Positions 24,918 through 33,928 of a stretch of DNA of 64,000 bases are shown here, piece after piece. Position 1 is the stretch's first letter, and every line of letters begins with the position of its first letter. The notes below the pieces were generated by a model, which did no database searches, had not been told where the DNA came from, and saw only the letters and a program-made list of their open reading frames with translations. The translations under genes and the position numbers were made by a program. Location of the stretch: contig OY970265.1 of NCBI GenBank assembly GCA_963715675.1, forward strand, positions 3,286,001-3,350,000, given 5' to 3'. The DNA comes from DASVWZ01 sp963715675. GTDB taxonomy: Bacteria > Acidobacteriota > Terriglobia > Terriglobales > Acidobacteriaceae.

Positions 24918-27374
24918 CTAGTCCACCGTCTGGACCAGGCTGGCTGAACTCCCTTTGTAATCGACGTTGCCCGAATATATGGCTGCAATCGTGTGCTTGC
25001 CCTTCGTCAGCTTCTTTGTGCTGTACTGGGCCACTCCGTTTGTCAAGCTAACCTTTGCCAGCATGATTTTCCCGCTCTTAAACGTGACCGTGCCGCCCGG
25101 TGTTCCGCCGTACTGCCCGGTGACCGTCGCGGTGAAGGTCACCGTCTGCCTATACTTCGACGGGTTCTTGGACGAACTCAGCGTGGTTGTGGTGGCAGCT
25201 TTCTTGACCACCTGCTTCAGCACGCCAGATGTGCTGCCCACGAAATTCTGGTCTCCACCGTAGACTGCCGTCATGGAGTGCGAACCCGCGCTCAGTGCCG
25301 AAATGGTATAGGTCGCGGCTCCGTTTTTGAGCGTCCCCGTGCCCAGCAATGTCGTGCCATCGTAGAACGACACTGTACCCGTCGGTGTCCCGCCATACTG
25401 TCCGGTGATCGTCGCGTGGAAGGTCACCGCCTGGCCATAGTTCGACGGATTCCGCGACGACCTGAGGGCGGTCGTCGTGCTGGCCTGATTGACCACTTGC
25501 TTCAGCACATTAGAGGTGCTCCCCGAGAAATTCGTGTCTCCACCGTAGACGGCCGTCATGGAGTGAGAACCGACGCTCAATGCCGAAGTGCCATAGGTCG
25601 CGACTCCGTTGCTCAGCGTCCCCGTGCCCAGGAATGTTGTGCCATCGTAGAACGAGACTGTGCCGGTAGGTGTTCCGTTCTGCCCGGTGACCGTCGCGGT
25701 GAAGGTCACTGCCTGCCCATAGATCGACGGATCTAGCGACGAGGTCAGGCTGGTTGTGGTGCTATTCTGATTAACCACTTGCTTCAACACACCAGAGGTG
25801 CTCCCCAAGCAATTCGTGTCTCCAGCATAGACCGCCTTCATGGAGTGCGAACCGACGCTGAGTGCCGACGTGGTATAGGTCGCGACCCCGCCGCTGAGCG
25901 TCCCTGTGCCCAGCAATGTCGTGCCGTCGTAAAACGAGGCCGTACCCGTCGGCGTGCCCTTGTAAAAGCCTCGTTGTGCCGTGACTGTAGCAGTGAAAGT
26001 CACGGCTTGCCCGAAGTTGGACGGATTCAGCGAAGAGGTAAGCGCGGTTGTCGTCGGCGTCAAGCTGGTGTTGATGAGCACGCCCACCGAGGAAGGGTAA
26101 CAGGGGTTCGTCACCAGAATGTCGGGCTTGCCATCCCTGCTCACATCCGTTACCGCGACCCCAATGTCGCAGGGCACGCCCGAGGTGTAACTCAGCGCCG
26201 TCTGGAAGGTTCCGTCGCCGTTGCCCAACAGCACGCTCAGCCCGCTCCAGCTAGATTCCGCCACCACAATATCGAGCTTGCCGTCCCCGTCCACATCTTC
26301 TACCGCCAACCCATGAGTGGCATAGCCCAAATAGTAGGTTGTCGCCTGCTGGAAAGTCCCGTCGCCGTTGCCCAGCAGCACGCCCACCGCGGGGCTATTG
26401 AGGTTGGTCACCACGAGGTCGGGCTTGCCATCCCCGTTCACGTCCGCCACCGCAACCGCATCGGTCCCATTCCCGCCCGAGCCGAAAGCTACCGCAGTCT
26501 GGAAGGTTCCATCACCGTTGCCCAGCAGCACGCCCACTGAACCACCGTTATCACAGGCACTGTCCGCACAGTTATTCGCCACGACTATGTCTGGCTTGCC
26601 ATCCCCATTCACGTCCGCCGCAGCGACCACTTGGCCGCTGCCCCAGGAGTCGTATCCGCCCGAACCATAAGTTACCGCTGTCTGGAAAGTGCCATCGCCA
26701 TTGCCCAACAACACGCCCACATTGTTGCTGCCCGAGTTTGCAACGACGATGTCGGGCTTGCTGTCCCCGTTCAGATCTGCCACAGCCACCGACACGGCCC
26801 CTGCGCCGCCTGCACCGTAGGTCACCACCGTCTGGAAGGTTCCATCGCCGTTGCCCAACAGCACGCCCACATTGTTGCCGCCTTCCAGCACGATATCGGG
26901 CTTGCCGTCCCCGTTCAGATCCGCCACCGCTACCGAATAGGCCCCTGCGCCGCCTGCATCGTAGGCCACCACCGTCTGGAAGGTTCCATCGCCGTTGCCC
27001 AACAGCACGCCCACATTGTTGCTGCCAAAGTTTCCCACGACGATGTCGGGCTTGCCGTCCCCGTTCAGATCCGCCACCGCAACCGACCAGGCTCCGTCCC
27101 CGCCCGAGCCGTAGGCCACACCGTTGGCAAAGTTCAGCCCTGACGTTTGCGGGGATCCCGGCCGGGACAAATTCACCTTAACCGCTTTAGTCCCGCGCCC
27201 GGCGAAAGGCGCCGCTTGCGGCATCTGGGGAAAAGTCGGAGACACTCTGGGATACGGTTGTTGAGCGATGGAAAGCCCATTGGGTTGATTGACGAGCGGC
27301 GCGCGGCCGGACTGCGCCAGTACCAACATGCTGGTGAGAATTGCAAACAATCCGACGAAGCGTGCAGATTTCAT
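24918..27374 (-). CDS. Secreted FG-GAP/VCBS protein with C-terminal Ig-like repeats
   Basis: 818 residues with a signal peptide (FVGLFAILTSMLVLAQSG). About residues 85-440 hold at least six FG-GAP/VCBS repeats with the calcium-binding DLNGDGKPDIVV core and the LLGNGDGTFQ turn, the layout of an integrin-alpha-like propeller. The C-terminal 380 residues are four tandem Ig-like (Big_3-type) domains of about 95 residues, each with NPSxYGQAVTFTATVTGQ and GTVSFYDGTTLLGTGTL. The repeats are very similar to one another at the DNA level, so copy number could vary by recombination. AGGAGG precedes the ATG. Likely an extracellular adhesion protein; ligand unknown. Confidence 0.9.
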   Translation of the reverse strand: MKSARFVGLFAILTSMLVLAQSGRAPLVNQPNGLSIAQQPYPRVSPTFPQMPQAAPFAGRGTKAVKVNLSRPGSPQTSGLNFANGVAYGSGGDGAWSVAVADLNGDGKPDIVVGNFGSNNVGVLLGNGDGTFQTVVAYDAGGAGAYSVAVADLNGDGKPDIVLEGGNNVGVLLGNGDGTFQTVVTYGAGGAGAVSVAVADLNGDSKPDIVVANSGSNNVGVLLGNGDGTFQTAVTYGSGGYDSWGSGQVVAAADVNGDGKPDIVVANNCADSACDNGGSVGVLLGNGDGTFQTAVAFGSGGNGTDAVAVADVNGDGKPDLVVTNLNSPAVGVLLGNGDGTFQQATTYYLGYATHGLAVEDVDGDGKLDIVVAESSWSGLSVLLGNGDGTFQTALSYTSGVPCDIGVAVTDVSRDGKPDILVTNPCYPSSVGVLINTSLTPTTTALTSSLNPSNFGQAVTFTATVTAQRGFYKGTPTGTASFYDGTTLLGTGTLSGGVATYTTSALSVGSHSMKAVYAGDTNCLGSTSGVLKQVVNQNSTTTSLTSSLDPSIYGQAVTFTATVTGQNGTPTGTVSFYDGTTFLGTGTLSNGVATYGTSALSVGSHSMTAVYGGDTNFSGSTSNVLKQVVNQASTTTALRSSRNPSNYGQAVTFHATITGQYGGTPTGTVSFYDGTTLLGTGTLKNGAATYTISALSAGSHSMTAVYGGDQNFVGSTSGVLKQVVKKAATTTTLSSSKNPSKYRQTVTFTATVTGQYGGTPGGTVTFKSGKIMLAKVSLTNGVAQYSTKKLTKGKHTIAAIYSGNVDYKGSSASLVQTVD

Positions 27375-27787
27375 GACGCCCTCCTAGAACCGCGATTCGA
27401 TTTGAGAACCGAGCCGCTCAACCGGCTGGGGGAACTTCAATCTTTTCCGGTCTGGGTTTTTCTCCCCGCGCCTTCGGTCGGGACATCTTTTTGCGGGGCG
27501 GCGAACTCGATCGGGAAGGGTTGGTGGTCTCCCGACTTGTTTGATCTGGCCTTACGGCCAGGTCAGCGGCACCAGAAAAGTGGGAGCATCGTTATGCTAC
27601 ACCCTATGGTGGTTGGGCTTGAATGCGCAAGGGCAGTGGTCACAGTGTCATGTGATGAGATTGAGAGAAGCAATCTGGGAGGACTGGGTCGATTTGCAGA
27701 ACACCGTTTTCGAACGCTGTCCAGATGGAACGTCAGATCGCCTTGATTCCTGGCGGTCAGGTCCGGTCTAAATCAAGCTCGCGCGGG
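27375..27787. other. Intergenic region without recognised content
   Basis: 413 bases upstream of the FG-GAP protein and downstream of the following minus-strand gene. Nothing coding or structured was recognised; the FG-GAP gene promoter should lie here. Confidence 0.5.
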
Positions 27788-28282
27788 TTACCGCCGGTGG
27801 GTGCCGCTGTAGATCACGGCCTGTGTGGACACGGACATGGCAACCGCCGAAGTGATGCGTTCCAGACGATGGTGTCCGGTCTTGTGGAACAGGTAGCTGA
27901 TGCCCATGGTGGCGGCGGTTTCTCCCGCGAAGTTGAACGCCAGGCCGGCCGTACTGTGGGAAAACAGACGCGTGATGGGATTCAACTCCTTGCCGCCGCT
28001 CTGCAGGTTCGAGTGGGTGACGGCGAAGTCGGCGGCGTTCACCGCGGCCGCTCCGGCGAAGAGCAGCTGGTTCTTCCGGTCCCAGAACTGATGAGGTTGC
28101 GGCGCCTCAGGGAATGTGGGACGGACAGCGATCGCCGCTTCGATGTTGGTTGGAGCCGGGTTCCCAGCGGGGGATTCCTCGGCAAAAGCGGCGCTGCACA
28201 AAGCCGCGAAAACCAGAAGGGATATCGCTGCCCTCTGGCTTGAACTGCAAACCTCACGAACAGCCCCACGCCGGATCGCCAT
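27788..28282 (-). CDS. Exported/membrane hypothetical protein
   Basis: About 164 residues with an N-terminal signal segment (AISLLVFAALCSAAFAEES), then a hydrophobic stretch (LLFAGAAAVNAADFAVTH), LNPITRLFSHSTAGL and further weakly hydrophobic helices toward the end. No motif is recognised. AAGG is spaced correctly for the second of two adjacent ATGs. The neighbours give no functional clue. Confidence 0.68.
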   Translation of the reverse strand: MAIRRGAVREVCSSSQRAAISLLVFAALCSAAFAEESPAGNPAPTNIEAAIAVRPTFPEAPQPHQFWDRKNQLLFAGAAAVNAADFAVTHSNLQSGGKELNPITRLFSHSTAGLAFNFAGETAATMGISYLFHKTGHHRLERITSAVAMSVSTQAVIYSGTHRR

Positions 28283-28793
28283 CATGCCTTGGAAGGGGCA
28301 ATCCCCCTGCCAGCCGCCGGGGCCCCGGAATGCGGGTATCCTGCATTAAATCAATCACTTGAATTTCGTTTATGCCAGGGGCGGGGGTGTTCGGGTGTGC
28401 ATGGTTTTGCAGCTTTGTGCCGGGGAGAGTGCCTTCGGGACATATGCCGGGCCCGCGCGGCACCCCCGGTCTTGGATTCCGGTGGCCTGAATGCGGCGTC
28501 CCGCACGGGATTTGAGGTTATTCGACCGGGGCAGCGGTCAATATAAGACTAACGATGAGAGCCAAGTCGAGTGAATTGGTGGGGAATCGGAATTATCTTG
28601 ACCCGATGATCGGGCGGGATGACACTTGGAGCCGCTAGTCGAGGGAGATTTTATGACGCGCACGTCGAGGAAGGTGGAGCCTTAGCAGCGGGAAAGAGAT
28701 CCCGCAAGTAAGAACTTCCGTTCAAACGCGCATCAGCTGGCGACTCGGGACTCGCGCCCTGCTCATGTAAAATGACTGTGTCGTGAGTCTGCG
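28283..28793. other. Intergenic region upstream of tRNA-Ser
   Basis: 511 bases between a hypothetical gene and the tRNA. No convincing coding frame is seen. The promoter of the tRNA should be in its last part but is not identified with confidence. Confidence 0.5.
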
Positions 28794-28883
28794 GGAGAGG
28801 TGGCCGAGTGGTTGATGGCTCCGGTCTTGAAAACCGGCATACCCGAAAAGGTATCGGGGGTTCGAATCCCTCCCTCTCCGCCA
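28794..28883 (+). tRNA. tRNA-Ser (anticodon UGA)
   Basis: A 90-base cloverleaf with acceptor GGAGAGG pairing with CCTCTCC and discriminator G followed by encoded CCA. The anticodon stem is CCGGT/ACCGG with loop CTTGAAA (28826-28832), giving anticodon TGA at 28828-28830. There is a long class-II variable arm (ACCCGAAAAGGT) and a T-arm GGTTCGAATCC. The long variable arm and anticodon identify serine. The 3' end is followed directly by integrase remnants, so it appears to be the attachment site of an integrated element. Confidence 0.96.
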
Positions 28884-28912
28884 TTACCTTTGATTTCTGC
28901 TATTTGCAGTAC

Positions 28913-28934
28913 CTGACTACCAACTGACTACCAA
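28913..28934 (+). repeat. Tandem 11-bp direct repeat next to tRNA-Ser
   Basis: CTGACTACCAA occurs twice in immediate tandem, 30 bases past the tRNA 3' end and about 47 bases before the integrase remnant. Short repeats at this place commonly serve as integrase arm-binding sites; that role is inferred. Confidence 0.55.
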
Positions 28935-28980
28935 ATTCAGATCATTTGCCTCTGGCGCGGTATTTATCACTGGAGGCAAT

Positions 28981-29178
28981 ATGGCAGTCACACTCTACCG
29001 GCAGGTCGGCAAAGGCAAGGCTCGCCGCTACCAGAAGGTCAACCTCGGGCGCGGGCGCCGACCGACGAATCTCGCCGGTCCCTACTTCCTACGGTATTGG
29101 CTCGCCGACAGCACCCGTCCATGGGAAACGGCAGCTGGCCAACTCGATAGCGTGAAAGATTCAGTGTGGATTTCCTGA
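28981..29178 (+). pseudogene. Truncated tyrosine-recombinase (integrase) N-terminus
   Basis: The first about 55 residues (AVTLYRQVGKGKARRYQKV, FLRYWLADSTRPWE) match what I know as the start of acidobacterial phage-type integrases. Their N-terminal domain reads YxxVGxGKARRYxKVNLG, and full proteins are near 350-400 residues. The homologous sequence ends near position 29150 and the frame closes after SVWIS, so SAM-like and catalytic domains are absent. It overlaps the 3' end of the convergent AraC gene by 18 bases. Position right behind tRNA-Ser supports a once-mobile island. Confidence 0.72.
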
Positions 29179-30156
29179 GGTGGGCAACTTCCGATGAGCC
29201 AATCTCGATTGACCGCGGAAACGGGCGGGAGGCATTGTGAACTGCCGTTTGAACGCGCGGTTGAAAGCAGCTTCGGAGTCATAACCGACTTCCGGTGCGA
29301 TCTGTGCCACCGAATGACTGGTTGAGGCCAGCATTTGAGCTCCCAACTGAAGTCGCCAGCGCGTGAGATAGGCCATCGGAGACTCGTTGAGGTAATGACG
29401 GAAGCGCTCAGCCAGTACCGAGCGTGATACTCCCGCTTCTTTTGCCAGAGAAGCAATCGTCCACGGATGCGCAGGATTCCGGTGCATTAGTGCCAGCGTC
29501 TTTCCGACCTCCACATCGCGGGCGCCAGCCAGCCAACCTGTTTGGTCAGGGGGAAGGTGGGCGATGTAGGCGCGCAGTGTTTCGACAAATAATACTTCTG
29601 ACAGTTTGGCCAAGACTGCTTCTCCGCCCGCTCGAGAAGCGTCAGCTTCATCCACCGAAAAGCGAATCGAGTTTTCCAACCACCTACCCGATGCGTCATT
29701 ACGTATGCTGACTTTGAACACAGGCGGCAGGCCGCTAAGAAAGACCTGGCTCAGTTGTGGGTCACATGCCATGAAGCCACAAACGAATCTCGTGACTTCA
29801 CCGCCGCCTCCGAGGCGCGACAGCTTCAACCCCTGGGCGACGATTCGAGCTAATTCCTTTGCCATATCCACAGTCTTGGTGGGCGGTCCGTTCTCTATGA
29901 TGTGGGGATCGCCATGGGGAAAGATCACGAGGTCACCAGCATCGAGAGTTATGCGCTCCCCATCCAACAGCCGGACAGAGGCGTGCCCCTCAGTGAGCAA
30001 GTGGTAGATGATTACGTGTCCTGCGCCCGGCGCGAGATAGGGCGCAACCAAGCGAGAGGCCGGTGAACAGAGACTCCAGGGGGAAGAAAATTCCCCGTTG
30101 TAGAACATGGCCCCTTGGAGCTTCACCACCTTCAACACTTCTGAAAGCACGTCCAC
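29161..30156 (-). CDS. AraC-family regulator with cupin sensor domain
   Basis: 331 residues. The N-terminal 180 residues are a cupin_6-type sensor (DVLSEVLKVVKLQGAMFYNG, then DAGDLVIFPHGDPHII). The C-terminal 100 residues form the AraC double helix-turn-helix (WTIASLAKEAGVSRSVLAERF and YDSEAAFNRAFKRQF). The start is the GTG at 30156, with GGGAGG four bases upstream and family-like DVLSEVL next; an ATG at 30201 is possible but has no ribosome site. It is divergent from the DinB-like gene, so it may control the 30.3-32.3 kb plus-strand genes. Confidence 0.87.
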   Translation of the reverse strand: MDVLSEVLKVVKLQGAMFYNGEFSSPWSLCSPASRLVAPYLAPGAGHVIIYHLLTEGHASVRLLDGERITLDAGDLVIFPHGDPHIIENGPPTKTVDMAKELARIVAQGLKLSRLGGGGEVTRFVCGFMACDPQLSQVFLSGLPPVFKVSIRNDASGRWLENSIRFSVDEADASRAGGEAVLAKLSEVLFVETLRAYIAHLPPDQTGWLAGARDVEVGKTLALMHRNPAHPWTIASLAKEAGVSRSVLAERFRHYLNESPMAYLTRWRLQLGAQMLASTSHSVAQIAPEVGYDSEAAFNRAFKRQFTMPPARFRGQSRLAHRKLPTSGNPH

Positions 30157-30346
30157 ACAGCCTCCCAGCAAATCTTCCCGGACTCTTGAGCAAATCATCA
30201 TACGGCAAGTGTGATGTGAGCAAGAAAACTGGACGTATGGTTAAGTATGGGCTGCGATAGTGGCCCATAGTAAGCCTCGTTGAAGCATTCGCAGGATGTG
30301 AAAAGCGCTTCAGTCAATGCAAGTACAAAAAGGAAGGAGATGACCA

Positions 30347-30889
30347 ATGTCAACAACAGATGTTGTCAATCAACACGGCACTGCCACCACAATCGGGCCT
30401 TCCGCGAGCCGCCGCGCTGAATCGCTGGCTGCTCGGATCGAGGAAGGCGCTGCCGGATTGGCGGTTTTCGCTGAAGGACTTTCAGAGGCTGAATGGCACA
30501 GACCTGTGTCGGCCACCGACCAGCGCTCCGTCGGCGTTGTCGTTCACCATGTTGCCAGCATGTATCCAATCGAGATTGATGTCGCGCAAGCCATCGCCAG
30601 TGGCAGGCCGGTTTCGGATGTCACGTGGGAGGTCGTCGCACAGTTGAATGCCAAACATGCTCAGGAGAATGCTCAAGTTTCGAAGTCTGCTGCGCTCAAA
30701 CTGCTGCGGCGGAACAGCCGAGAGGCGGCCGCGGCGGTGCGGGCCTTCACGGATCAAGAACTCGATAACGCAGCGCCGTTCTCGCTGAGTTTTGGCGCTC
30801 CGGTAACGGCTCAGTTCGTTATCGAGGACCATTCAATGCGGCATAGCTGGCACCATCTTGCGGCCATTCGAAAGGCAGTAGGCCGCTGA
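30347..30889 (+). CDS. DinB/YfiT-like four-helix protein
   Basis: 180 residues of mostly helical sequence with His positions of the DinB superfamily: VVHHVASMYPIEI in the second helix and DHSMRHSWHHLAAI near the C-terminus, likely forming the metal site. Members include metal-dependent thiol transferases, such as bacillithiol transferases, and many uncharacterised stress proteins. AGGAAGGAGA precedes the ATG. It is the first plus-strand gene divergent from the AraC regulator. Confidence 0.78.
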   Translation: MSTTDVVNQHGTATTIGPSASRRAESLAARIEEGAAGLAVFAEGLSEAEWHRPVSATDQRSVGVVVHHVASMYPIEIDVAQAIASGRPVSDVTWEVVAQLNAKHAQENAQVSKSAALKLLRRNSREAAAAVRAFTDQELDNAAPFSLSFGAPVTAQFVIEDHSMRHSWHHLAAIRKAVGR

Positions 30890-30973
30890 AAACTCTGCCC
30901 CATGATGGCTACTTCGCAACAGTCGAAGCAGACGCTAGTTGGTTCGAAATTCAAACATACAGGAGGATGAAAT

Positions 30974-31465
30974 ATGGCAGTCATTCAAGGGAAACCAATC
31001 GAAAAGTTCTTCGCCCAAGAACCGGAGTTCTCTACCCGGGCCTCAAAGACAACAAACGTGCCCGAACTAGCCCGCATGAAGTACTTGCGGCTCGCGTTGC
31101 AACTGGTGGGCCTGATCTTTATCTTCGGAATTTACACGCTCTCCATTGTTTGGCCATCTGGTTGGGTATGGCACACAGGCCACACCTCACACTATCTCCA
31201 GATGATTCTGGGTGTGTACGCCACGCTGGGTGTGTTTCTGTTGATTGCCAGCCGCAATCCACTCGCACACTTGAGCCTTATCTGGTTCACCGTGTGGTCC
31301 AGCGTTGTACACGCTGCAATCATGGCAGTCCAGGCGCTGGCAAACCCGGACCAAATTGGACACCTTTGGGGCGACGTCCCGGCACTGCTTGTTGTCGCTG
31401 CTGTCCTTGCGTTTCTGACTCCACGAGGCACGGCCGCAAACGGCCTTGCCGCAGGCAGGAAGTAA
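30974..31465 (+). CDS. DUF6632-type four-TM membrane protein
   Basis: 163 residues. After about 35 polar residues come four TMs: LRLALQLVGLIFIFGIYTL, YLQMILGVYATLGVFLLIA, LSLIWFTVWSSVVHAAIMAV and DVPALLVVAAVLAFL. Conserved WPSGW and GDVPALL motifs match what I know as DUF6632. AGGAGG precedes the ATG; an in-frame Met at residue 35 begins the conserved part. Function unknown. It is co-directional with the DinB-like gene and the methyltransferase. Confidence 0.78.
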   Translation: MAVIQGKPIEKFFAQEPEFSTRASKTTNVPELARMKYLRLALQLVGLIFIFGIYTLSIVWPSGWVWHTGHTSHYLQMILGVYATLGVFLLIASRNPLAHLSLIWFTVWSSVVHAAIMAVQALANPDQIGHLWGDVPALLVVAAVLAFLTPRGTAANGLAAGRK

Positions 31466-31489
31466 ATACTTAAAGGCATTGGAGGAAAC

Positions 31490-32311
31490 ATGAGCACCAT
31501 CGCAACCACACCGGAATTCGACGGACTGAAGACACGGCTGAAAGAAACCTGGATGGCCGGAGACTACGACCGATTCTCGCGCTATATGGAGCAGGGAGCG
31601 CGCATTTTTTACGAACAACTTGACATCCCTTCGGGATGCCAACTGCTCGACGTGGCCTGCGGCTCAGGTCAAGTCGCGCTATGGGCAGCACGGGATGGAG
31701 TGAACGTTACCGGCGTAGACATCGCGCCGAACCTGGTAGAACGCGCACAGGCGCGTGCCAAAGCGGAAGGTTTCAAGGCTCGTTTCATCGAAGGCGACGC
31801 CGAAGCGCTTCCGTTTGAAGACGCCAGCTTTGACGTCGTGACCAGCCTGGTCGGGGCTATGTTTGCTCCGCGACCGGAACTCGTGGCCCGCGAACTTCTG
31901 CGAGTTTGCAGTCCTGGAGGCACCATTGCGATGGGAAATTGGACGCGCGAAGGATTCATCGGACAAATGTTCAAAACCTTCGCGAAGTTCATCGCGCCTT
32001 CCGGCATGCCGGCGCCGGTGTTGTGGGGCGACGAGACTGTGGTGCGCGAGAGGATGGGCCACGGGGTTTCGGACCTCAAGATGACGCGTCGCCAATATAG
32101 TTTCACCTATCCGTTCCCGCCGGCCGAGGTGGTGGAGTTCTTTCGTCAGTACTATGGGCCTACTAATCGCGCGTTCGCGCTGTTGGATGAAACTGCTGGG
32201 CGAAAGCTCAGAGAGGAACTGGAACAGTTGTGGGCTTCGCACAATCGCGGAGGCGATGAGCTGACCGTGGTTTCATCTGAGTACTTGGAAGTGATCGCGG
32301 TGAAAGCTTGA
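31490..32311 (+). CDS. Class I SAM-dependent methyltransferase (UbiE-like)
   Basis: 273 residues with the Rossmann motifs LLDVACGSGQVALWAA (motif I, SAM binding), VTGVDIAPNLVERA (motif II acid), ARFIEGDAEALPFEDASFDVV (motif III/IV) and the post-I strand VCSPGGTIAMGNW. The C-terminal part (RRQYSFTYPFPPAEVVEFF) is a substrate-specific cap. The substrate is not predictable; small-molecule methylation is likely. GGAGG precedes the ATG, and the gene follows the DUF6632 gene by 24 bases. Confidence 0.87.
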   Translation: MSTIATTPEFDGLKTRLKETWMAGDYDRFSRYMEQGARIFYEQLDIPSGCQLLDVACGSGQVALWAARDGVNVTGVDIAPNLVERAQARAKAEGFKARFIEGDAEALPFEDASFDVVTSLVGAMFAPRPELVARELLRVCSPGGTIAMGNWTREGFIGQMFKTFAKFIAPSGMPAPVLWGDETVVRERMGHGVSDLKMTRRQYSFTYPFPPAEVVEFFRQYYGPTNRAFALLDETAGRKLREELEQLWASHNRGGDELTVVSSEYLEVIAVKA

Positions 32312-32689
32312 GTCCCACCTGTTTTGTATCCGAATCTATGAACATGAGGAAATAATATGACATTAATGCGTCCCGATCCAACTTTTTACCCTTCACCGGG
32401 CATGGCAATGCAGGCCCCTGCAGAACGCCTTGCCTATGTCGCCCTGCTCAATGCCGGCAAGAATGGAAGCACGATGCCATGGGCGTCATTGACCTCGATC
32501 CGAGTTCTTCCGAGTATGGGCGGCTCGTTGGGCAAACGGATTTTCCGCGGGGGGATAACGAACTGCATCACTTCGGGTGGAATGCCTGCAGCGCTTGTCT
32601 TTGTCCGCAAGCGCCACATCCGCACATGGATCGTCGCTATCTGATCGTGCCCGGCATAGGCTCCTCGCGGATTTACATCTTGGATACTA

Positions 32690-33779
32690 TTGAACTTTGC
32701 ATAATATAGTTACAACGGAAACAGTTCGGCCTGCCGCCAGAAGGCAATGACCAACGTGGGTCGCTTCCGCATCCGGCGCAAAGCCTTGCGGGCGTAGTGG
32801 CTTAACTGGCCAAAGTTCTGCGGGCAGAAGTTCGGTAGCTCGTGTTGCTTCCAATGCGACCAGAGATACTCGACCGGATTCAGATCGGGCGCATATCCGG
32901 GAAGAAACTCCACCCACAACCGCCCGCGCTGTTGGCGGATGAACTCCCAGGTCATGCGGCTGCGATGGCCAGTCAATCCGTCCCAGACAATGAGCAGCTT
33001 GCCGGGGATGTGGCGCAGCAAGTGCCCGAGGAACTCGATGATTTGCGGGCTGCGAATGGTCCCAGGAAACAGCCGGAAATAGAAGTTCCACCACGTCACC
33101 CCCGCCATGGCCGACAGCGTCTTCCAGTTGAAGTGATATTGCAGCACCGGCGTTTGTCCGCGCGGCGCCCAGGTGCGGCAACGGTGCGGGCGTTCGCTCA
33201 ATCCGCTTTCGTCGATGAAGACGATGGTGCGGCCTTCTTTTTGGGCTTTTTTTTAATCTCCGGCCAGCGCTGCTGCTTCCACCGCCGGATCTTATCTTCA
33301 TCGCGCTCCAGCGCCCGTCCGACTGGACGCTGGCAACTCCATCCCAGCTGCCGCAGGATGCGCCACGCTTGCGAAGGGTGATACTTCACTCCGCATTCCT
33401 GCTCGATCAGGTGGGCGACTCGCCACGAAGTCCACAAACTGGTTTCGTACCCCAGCGCCTGCGGTCCGCGTTTCAAGCCACCCTCAATGCGCCGCAGATC
33501 TTCGGGGCGTAAGCGGGCGCGCCGTCCGGCGTGCCCAGCCTTTTTCAAAGCCCGTATCCCGCCCTCCTTCAGTTGCGCGGCCCAGCGACTCACCGATTGC
33601 CGGTGTACTCCCACCTGACGAGCGACTTCGGAAGGATGCACTCCCTGACGCAACAACCGCGCCCCTAGCAATCGCCGCTCCTCCAACTTCTGAAAATCTC
33701 GCCGTACTCCCGCCGGGTTTCCCATAACCGGAGAGTAGCACAAGATCATCAGAATGTCACTATATTATTCAATCATCAA
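32690..33779 (-). mobile_element. Complete IS630-type insertion sequence, 1090 bp
   Basis: Imperfect terminal inverted repeats of 24 bases (32690-32713 and 33756-33779, 19 of 24 matching, sharing TTGA and ATAATATAG) bound one transposase. The element is flanked by TA at 32688-32689 and 33780-33781, the target duplication of the IS630/Tc1 group. Removing the element plus one TA restores the reading ILDT-KPDPKQ of the selenium-binding-protein gene, which proves the boundaries. Confidence 0.93.
32710..33749 (-). CDS. IS630 family transposase made by -1 frameshifting (orfA/orfB)
   Basis: The first frame (33749 to 33198) encodes the helix-turn-helix part (HPSEVARQVGVHRQSVSRWA) and the linker. The second frame (ending at 32710) encodes the DDE domain with FIDESGL, IVWDGLTGHRS and PGYAPDLNPVEYLWS. 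Between them, on the minus strand, lies a run of eight A followed by G (33254-33246), giving the slippery A-AAA-AAG heptamer. A -1 slip there joins EIKK to the KAQKEGRTIVFIDES reading. The product is about 345 residues, the normal IS630 length. Programmed frameshifting is known for some IS630 members; here it is inferred from the sequence. Confidence 0.88.
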
Positions 33780-33928
33780 TAAGCCGGATCCGAAACAGCC
33801 GAAAATTGTAAAGGTGATCGAGCCTGAAGAGTTCATCAAGAAGACGGGCTACACCTCGCCCCATACAATTCATTGCGGACCAGACGGAGTCTATGGGAGC
33901 GCACTCGGATCGGCCAACGGAGACGGCC

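Larger units (their letters stand above)
32357..33928 (+). pseudogene. Selenium-binding protein (SBP56/methanethiol oxidase family), frameshifted, split by IS630 and truncated
   Basis: The N-terminus (MTLMRPDPTFYPSPGMAM, AERLAYVALLN) is typical of SBP56. Around 32460-32480 the reading frame shifts, and homology resumes as AMGVIDLDPSSSEYGRLVG, then CSACLCPQAPHPHM and SRIYILDT. The IS630 element interrupts codon ACT at 32687-32688. After it the gene resumes exactly with KPDPKQPKIVKVIEPEE and HCGPDGVYGSALG, in the same frame, and stops matching at about 33928. There it is fused to a Crp/Fnr gene. Only about 130 of roughly 460 codons remain, so it cannot be functional. Confidence 0.85.

Noticed and set aside
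25779..27181. Repetitive His/Arg-rich plus-strand frames opposite the FG-GAP gene
   Set aside because: Their repeats are the antisense of the VCBS and Ig repeat DNA and do not represent an independent gene.
28913..28934. Two tandem 11-bp units as a CRISPR or satellite array
   Set aside because: Only two units without spacers; better explained as an integration-associated repeat.
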